8,103 nt of DNA from VGEM01 sp033764265 (GTDB lineage: Bacteria; Pseudomonadota; Alphaproteobacteria; Rhodospirillales; Rhodospirillaceae): contig JANRJB010000157.1 of the NCBI GenBank assembly GCA_033764265.1, positions 1-8,103 on the forward strand, written 5' to 3'. Below are positions 4,510 through 8,103 of this stretch, in pieces; position 1 is the first letter of the stretch; each line of letters opens with the position of its first letter. The position numbers and the translations under genes were made by a program. The notes beneath the pieces were generated by a model. It searched no databases, was not told where the DNA came from, and worked only from the letters and a program-made list of their open reading frames with translations.

Positions 4510-5778
4510 CTAACGGCTCTTCGCGAATGACGCGACCAGTTCCACGTGGTGCGACCAGGCGAACTGGTCGATCACCGTGACCGCCTGCAGCCGGTAGCCG
4601 CCGTCCACCAGGATGCGCGCATCGCGGGCGAAGGTGGACGGATTGCACGATACGCCGACCACGACCGGCACCCGGCTTGCGGCCAGGGCGCGGGCCTGGG
4701 CCTCGGCGCCGGCGCGCGGCGGATCGAACACCGCGGCGTCATAGCGCGCGGCCTCATCGGCGCGCAGCGAATTGCGATAGAGGTCGCGGCGCTGAGGGTC
4801 GAGCGGCAAGGAACCCCGCGCCCTAACCAGCGCCTGCACGGCCGCGGCGTCGGCCTCGAACGCATCCACCGTCCCGTGGGCCAGCATCGCGCCGGCGAAG
4901 GTGCCGCAGCCGGCGAACAAATCGGCGAAACGCCCCTTGGCCGGCAACGCGGCAAGCACCGCGGCGGTCAGCGCCGCCTCGCCCTCGGGCGTCGGCTGCA
5001 GGAAGGCGAGCGGCGGCAAAGGGACCGCGAGCGCGCCGAACGTCGCCACGACCGGCACGCGCGCGAGCAGCACCTCGGGCTCGTCGCGGTCGCGCAGCCG
5101 CCACGACAGCCGCGCCAACCCGGCGGACTGGGCGAGCTGAACCGCCGATTCGCGCACGTGCAAGTCGGGCACGCCTTTGGGCCCCACCGCCCCGGTGATC
5201 GTCACGTCGAGCTGCCCGCCGACGCGTTGGATGAATACCTCGGCGGGCTTGTCCTGCTTCAGAATCGGCACGAGGCCGGCCGCCAGATTTGCCCGCGCCG
5301 CCATGATCGCGGGGTCCGCCACCAGGCACGCATCGATGGCGGCCACCTGGTGCGAACGACGGCGGTGAAAACCCAGCATCACGGCATTGCCGCGCTTGAT
5401 CGCCGCGAAGGTGACGCGTCGGCGCGTGCCGGCGGGCAGCACGACCGGTTGGTGCCACGTCGCCGGCGTCAGGCTTTTCGCCGCCAGGGCGCGGCGGACC
5501 TGGTCCACTTTCCAGTCGCGCGCGAACGCCGCCGTCGCGTGCTGCAAGGTGCAGCCGCCGCAGACGTCGTAGTGCGGGCACGGCGGCGCGGCGCGATGGG
5601 GCGAGGCTTCGATCACGCGCGCCAGGTCGGCCCGCGCCACGCCATCCGCGCCGTCGCGCGGCCGAACCTCGACCCGGTCGCCGGGCAACGTGCGGTCGAC
5701 GTAGAGCGGGCCATTTGGTCCGCGGTGCACGCCGTCGCCCTTGGGGCCGAGATCGTGGATCAGCAGGTCTTCCATCAT
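4510..5778 (-). CDS. TrmA/RumA-type RNA (uracil-C5) methyltransferase
   Basis: A 422-residue SAM-dependent RNA m5U methyltransferase. Residues 1-55 form a short TRAM-like RNA-binding beta-barrel (DLGPKGDGVHR...LPGDRVEV). A [4Fe-4S] site follows: C67, C73, C76 (CPHYDVCGGC) and the distant C151, as in RlmD/RumA. The methyltransferase half has the SAM motif DLFAGCGTF (286-294), acidic E308 in AFEAD, DPPRAG (352-357), the nucleophile C378 in VSCNPSTFARD and general-base E413 in HHVEL, so all catalytic residues appear intact. The target is probably a 23S rRNA or tRNA uridine; which one cannot be told from sequence alone, so no symbol is given. Two ATG codons at 5778 and 5775 are possible starts, with no strong ribosome site. 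The gene begins 9 bp after the stop of the YdjM-like gene, suggesting coupled translation in one operon. Confidence 0.9.
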   Translation of the reverse strand: MMEDLLIHDLGPKGDGVHRGPNGPLYVDRTLPGDRVEVRPRDGADGVARADLARVIEASPHRAAPPCPHYDVCGGCTLQHATAAFARDWKVDQVRRALAAKSLTPATWHQPVVLPAGTRRRVTFAAIKRGNAVMLGFHRRRSHQVAAIDACLVADPAIMAARANLAAGLVPILKQDKPAEVFIQRVGGQLDVTITGAVGPKGVPDLHVRESAVQLAQSAGLARLSWRLRDRDEPEVLLARVPVVATFGALAVPLPPLAFLQPTPEGEAALTAAVLAALPAKGRFADLFAGCGTFAGAMLAHGTVDAFEADAAAVQALVRARGSLPLDPQRRDLYRNSLRADEAARYDAAVFDPPRAGAEAQARALAASRVPVVVGVSCNPSTFARDARILVDGGYRLQAVTVIDQFAWSHHVELVASFAKSR

Positions 5779-5787
5779 GCGAACGCG

Positions 5788-6813
5788 TCAGCTGGCGCCG
5801 GCAACCATGCGCCACAGCCGGCCCAGGTTGGCGCGGGCGTCGTTGCGGTGGGTCCGATAGCGGGCATGGGCATCGGCCGGGGCGTCGGGTGATACCTCGA
5901 TCGACCACAGGGCATCGATCTCGTTGGGCAAGAAGGAATACCGAATGTCGATGATGCGGTGCGGCCGCGCGGGGTCGAGGGCGATGAAGCCGTCGCTGAA
6001 CCGGCGGAAGCGCGCGATGTCGTCGGCCTGGCGCGAGGCGGGGTCGAGCCACGGCAGGTCGCGGGCGGGGTCGAGCCTGGCCACAGCGACCCCCTCGAAC
6101 GTGCGCATCCGCGCACCCGCGCGCACCGCATCGACATGGTAGCCGTCCGCCGTTTCGGCGATCGCGCGCCACACCACGATATTGCCGAAACTGGGCTTGA
6201 CCTCGACGCGCACCGGCACTTGGCCGCGCGCGGCGGCCAGAGCGGACGCCGCGTCATGGGCGCGGTCGTGCTGCACTGACGCCGCCGCCAGGTACGCCGT
6301 TGCCCACGCCAGGCCCGCCAGCGCCCAGCCCGGCGCGCGCCGCCGCCACGACACCGCCACCAACACCGCCAGCGGCAGCGTGAACAGGGGATCGACGATC
6401 GACACCAGGCTTGCGGCGATGCGGACATCCGCGAAGGGCCACAGCAGCATGGTGCCGTACGAGGTGGCGGCATCGAGCACGCCGTGGGTGGCGTAGCCAA
6501 GCGCGCAGAACAGGAACGTCTGCCGGAACGCCAGCCCCCAGCGCCGGCCCAGCGCCGCATGAAGCAAACCGGCGCACGCCAGCGCGCCCACCGGAATGAA
6601 CGCCAGCGCATGGGTGAAGTGGCGGTGATACTCCAGGAACACCAGCGGGTCGCTGGCCGAGCGGATCAACGCATCCAGGTCCGGCGCCATGCCGGCCAGG
6701 AAACCGAACCCGCCGGCGATGCGCAGCCGTGACCGTGCCACGGGGTGTGATGGGGCCCGCGCCGCGGCTTGCGCCAGTGCCGCGCCCAACGCGCCTTGTG
6801 TGAACAGGTCCAT
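5788..6813 (-). CDS. YdjM-family membrane-bound metal-dependent hydrolase
   Basis: A 341-residue inner-membrane protein of the YdjM/LexA-regulated hydrolase family (PF04307). The opening MDLFTQGALGAALAQA and the conserved His/Asp set are typical: MAPDLDAL (42-49; D45, D47), HRHFTHAL (63-70; H63, H65, H68), THGVLDAATSYGT (109-121; H110, D114) and IVDPLFTLP (139-147; D141). These residues probably bind a divalent metal at the membrane face. Hydrophobic stretches at roughly 68-88, 96-112, 136-155 and 161-180 are the probable membrane segments. The C-terminal half (about 190-341) is soluble and less conserved. The substrate of the family is not known to me. It is the first gene of a minus-strand run that continues with the RNA methyltransferase 9 bp on. 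ATG 6813 is the natural start by family similarity; no strong Shine-Dalgarno precedes it. Confidence 0.82.
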   Translation of the reverse strand: MDLFTQGALGAALAQAAARAPSHPVARSRLRIAGGFGFLAGMAPDLDALIRSASDPLVFLEYHRHFTHALAFIPVGALACAGLLHAALGRRWGLAFRQTFLFCALGYATHGVLDAATSYGTMLLWPFADVRIAASLVSIVDPLFTLPLAVLVAVSWRRRAPGWALAGLAWATAYLAAASVQHDRAHDAASALAAARGQVPVRVEVKPSFGNIVVWRAIAETADGYHVDAVRAGARMRTFEGVAVARLDPARDLPWLDPASRQADDIARFRRFSDGFIALDPARPHRIIDIRYSFLPNEIDALWSIEVSPDAPADAHARYRTHRNDARANLGRLWRMVAGAS

Positions 6814-7009
6814 GGGATATATGAGGAAGCGACTGATGGCTTAGGGATCGCTCGGGCGGGGCGTGCGACGGTCGACTGATAGCAGTCCGTTGTGACGCGT
6901 GACAGCGTGTCGCGGCGCAGCGCGGTCGAAAGCGCCACCGGGCGGTTTCTCAAGCCGTTTCCAGCCGTTACAATGCGTTCCGGTTCAATCCACATCTCGG
7001 ATTCAAGTG
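6814..7009. other. Divergent intergenic region upstream of the BLUF gene
   Basis: This gap of 196 bases separates the YdjM-like operon (minus) from the BLUF/EAL pair (plus) and should hold both promoters. Besides the candidate BLUF promoter at 6947-6974, it contains two small inverted repeats: GACTG-ATAG-CAGTC (6874-6887) and GACA-GCG-TGTC (6901-6911; flanked by further CG/CG pairing to 6898-6914 with one mismatch). Either may be an operator. No clear promoter for the minus-strand operon could be picked. Confidence 0.4.
6947..6974 (+). promoter_or_regulatory. Candidate sigma-70 promoter of the BLUF/EAL pair
   Basis: TACAAT at 6969-6974 matches the -10 consensus in 5 of 6 positions. TTCTCA at 6947-6952, 16 bases upstream, is a 4-of-6 match to the -35 box. 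Transcription would begin near 6981, about 29 bases before the BLUF start. The -10 box is good, the -35 box modest. Confidence 0.4.
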
Positions 7010-7432
7010 GTGAGTTTATATCGACTGGCTTACGCGAGCGTTGCGTCGAAGCCTCTTTCGAAGGCCGACTTGAAGCAAATCCTGTCCGCTTCGGTCCGAC
7101 GCAACCAGGCGGAAAGCATCACCGGAGCGTTATGCTTCTCGCGGGACGCGTTCGTGCAGGTGCTCGAGGGCGCGCGCCCCCGACTCAGCACGTCTTTTAG
7201 GAGAATATCTTCTGACACTCGCCATAAAGATGTAGAGTTGATCGGGCTCGAGCCCATTCGGGCCCGCGTCTTCGGCAACTGGTCGATGGCCTTCATTGAC
7301 GACAGCAAGGAGGTGCGGGACATCATCTTCCGCCATTGTGGCGCCGACCGGCTTGTGGCCGACGCCTTGGACCTGTCCGGGGTCACCAACCTCGTCCGCG
7401 CGATGTTGGGACAGCCGAACGAACAAGGCTGA
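7010..7432 (+). CDS. Short BLUF blue-light sensor (PixD-like)
   Basis: A 140-residue single-domain BLUF flavoprotein, expected to bind FAD and respond to blue light. Starting at GTG 7010 it opens (M)SLYRLAYAS and aligns without gaps with my recollection of cyanobacterial PixD (Slr1694). On that numbering the photoactive residues are all present: Y8, N32, Q50 (in FVQVLEG), W91 and M93 (NWSMAF). The block SITGALCF (37-44) and RHKDVEL (71-77) are also typical. An adjacent GTG at 7007 is equally possible; the frame is open upstream to 6899 but the extra residues have no family match. No strong ribosome site precedes it. After the BLUF core only about 45 residues remain (cap helices), with no output domain. 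The EAL gene lies 15 bp downstream, making it the probable partner. Codons around 7185-7245 are noticeably A+T-richer than the rest. Confidence 0.87.
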   Translation: MSLYRLAYASVASKPLSKADLKQILSASVRRNQAESITGALCFSRDAFVQVLEGARPRLSTSFRRISSDTRHKDVELIGLEPIRARVFGNWSMAFIDDSKEVRDIIFRHCGADRLVADALDLSGVTNLVRAMLGQPNEQG

Positions 7433-7447
7433 CCTAGGGAGGCTGAG

Positions 7448-8103
7448 GTGAACGCCGGAGAATCCAAGTGCGGGGCCTGCGGACAGGATGTGGCCACGCC
7501 AGCTTTCACGATGGCTTTTCAGCCCATCATCGATATCCGCGCACGCAAAATCTATGGGTACGAAGCGCTGGTGCGCGGACCAAGCGGCGAGCCCGCGGGC
7601 AGCGTGCTGTCGCAGGTCAACGATCAAAACCGTTATGCCTTCGACCAGGCCTGCCGGGTCAAGGCGATCGAGCAGGCCGCCGCACTGGGGCTTGACCGGA
7701 AGCTGAGCATCAATTTCCTGCCGAATGCGGTCTACGAACCGAAGGCGTGCATCAGGGCGACGCTGGCCGCGGCCAAACGGGTCAATTTCCCCCTCTACCT
7801 GATCACCTTCGAGATCACCGAGGACGAGCGCATCCGCGATACCAAGCACCTGCAGGGCATCATCAGCGAGTACCGGAACCAGGGCTTCCGGGTGGCGCTT
7901 GACGACTTCGGCGCGGAGTACGCCGGACTGAACAGCCTGTCGGCCTTGCAGGTGGACGCGATCAAGCTCGACATGGCGCTGGTGCGCAACATCGACCAGG
8001 ACGACCGTCGGCGCACGATCGCCTTGGGCATGATCGGCGTGTGCCACGACCTGAACATCGACGTCGTCGCCGAGGGCGTCGAACGGCCGGAGGAGCTCGC
8101 GGT
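7448..8103 (+). CDS. EAL-domain c-di-GMP phosphodiesterase (3' end beyond window)
   Basis: At least 218 residues of an EAL-domain protein, cut by the window edge. GTG 7448 follows GGGAGG (7437-7442) by five bases and is a well-supported start. The EAL core starts almost at once (FTMAFQPIID, 20-29), so no other sensory domain precedes it. Metal and catalytic residues are in place: E39 in YEALVRG, N89 in SINFLPN, E122 in TFEITEDE, D152-D153 in LDDFG, K173 in AIKLD and E209 in VVAEGVE, arguing for an active c-di-GMP phosphodiesterase rather than a degenerate binder; the final Gln lies beyond the edge. Loop 6 reads DDFGAEYAG in place of the common DDFGTGYSS. The N-terminus contains KCGACG (C8, C11), a CxxC that could bind metal or sense redox state. 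It follows the BLUF gene by 15 bp, so the two are surely co-transcribed, like the fused BLUF-EAL proteins BlrP1 and YcgF but as separate chains. Confidence 0.9.
   Translation, partial: MNAGESKCGACGQDVATPAFTMAFQPIIDIRARKIYGYEALVRGPSGEPAGSVLSQVNDQNRYAFDQACRVKAIEQAAALGLDRKLSINFLPNAVYEPKACIRATLAAAKRVNFPLYLITFEITEDERIRDTKHLQGIISEYRNQGFRVALDDFGAEYAGLNSLSALQVDAIKLDMALVRNIDQDDRRRTIALGMIGVCHDLNIDVVAEGVERPEELA

Noticed and set aside
4546..5892. Long plus-strand open frame (about 450 codons) opposite the RNA methyltransferase
   Set aside because: It is low-complexity Arg/His/Gly antisense sequence; the opposite strand encodes all catalytic and cluster-binding residues of a TrmA/RumA-type enzyme.
4823..6172. 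Second long minus-strand open frame overlapping the methyltransferase and YdjM-like genes
   Set aside because: It reads across both well-supported genes in another frame and yields an Arg/Pro-rich sequence without motifs.
6899..7009. Upstream extension of the BLUF protein to GTG 6899
   Set aside because: The added residues have no BLUF similarity and would run over the likely promoter; GTG 7010 gives an ungapped PixD-like N-terminus.
7201..7220. TGACAC half-site inside the BLUF gene, similar to the arms of boxes 1 and 2
   Set aside because: It is a single half-site within coding sequence, with no matching GTGTCA at the N7 spacing.
1..8103. Search for CRISPR arrays, tRNA/rRNA genes, insertion sequences, transposases, attachment sites or long repeats
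   Set aside because: Nothing with regularly spaced repeats, recognisable RNA gene structure or terminal inverted repeats was seen on reading both strands; the MNT/HEPN pair is the only accessory-type module.

Overview
The window is GC-rich and gene-dense, with GTG as well as ATG starts, closely packed genes and converging gene ends that overlap. Together with a PEP-CTERM tail of the VPTPG type, a BLUF/EAL pair and a secreted endostatin-like lectin, this suggests an alphaproteobacterium, perhaps of the Rhodospirillales. That placement is an inference from gene content; no rRNA or other marker gene lies in the window.

Layout, left to right. (1) 1-44: tail of an unidentified gene, then a small GC hairpin. 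(2) 79-1017, plus strand: a minimal nucleotidyltransferase (MNT) gene and a HEPN gene overlapping at ATGA, behind a promoter whose -10 box lies inside a perfect 20-bp palindrome. This is the layout of a self-repressing HEPN/MNT toxin-antitoxin-like pair, but the HEPN protein lacks the usual RNase motif. (3) 1009-2534, minus strand: a secreted Cys-rich repeat protein followed by a class-C beta-lactamase/EstB-type serine hydrolase, 8 bp apart. (4) 2535-2889: a non-coding region with an unusually complete sigma-54 control layout: two related GTGTCA-N7-TGACAC boxes 101 bp apart, an IHF-like site, and a -24/-12 promoter with exact GG-N10-GC spacing. It drives (5) 2890-3780, a secreted L-type (legume) lectin-domain protein with a PEP-CTERM sorting tail. 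(6) 3753-6813, minus strand: a possible operon of a YdjM-like membrane metal-dependent hydrolase, a TrmA/RumA-type RNA m5U methyltransferase and a secreted DUF1554/endostatin-like lectin; the last gene overlaps the end of the PEP-CTERM gene by 28 bp. (7) 7010-8103, plus strand: a short BLUF blue-light sensor followed 15 bp later by an EAL-domain c-di-GMP phosphodiesterase that runs off the window.

The most interesting points are the sigma-54/enhancer region in front of the PEP-CTERM lectin, the two-gene (unfused) BLUF + EAL light/c-di-GMP module whose EAL partner carries an N-terminal CxxC, and the palindrome-controlled MNT/HEPN pair with a degenerate HEPN. Cell-surface lectin output and c-di-GMP turnover both bear on biofilm formation, but a direct link between these parts is only a hypothesis.
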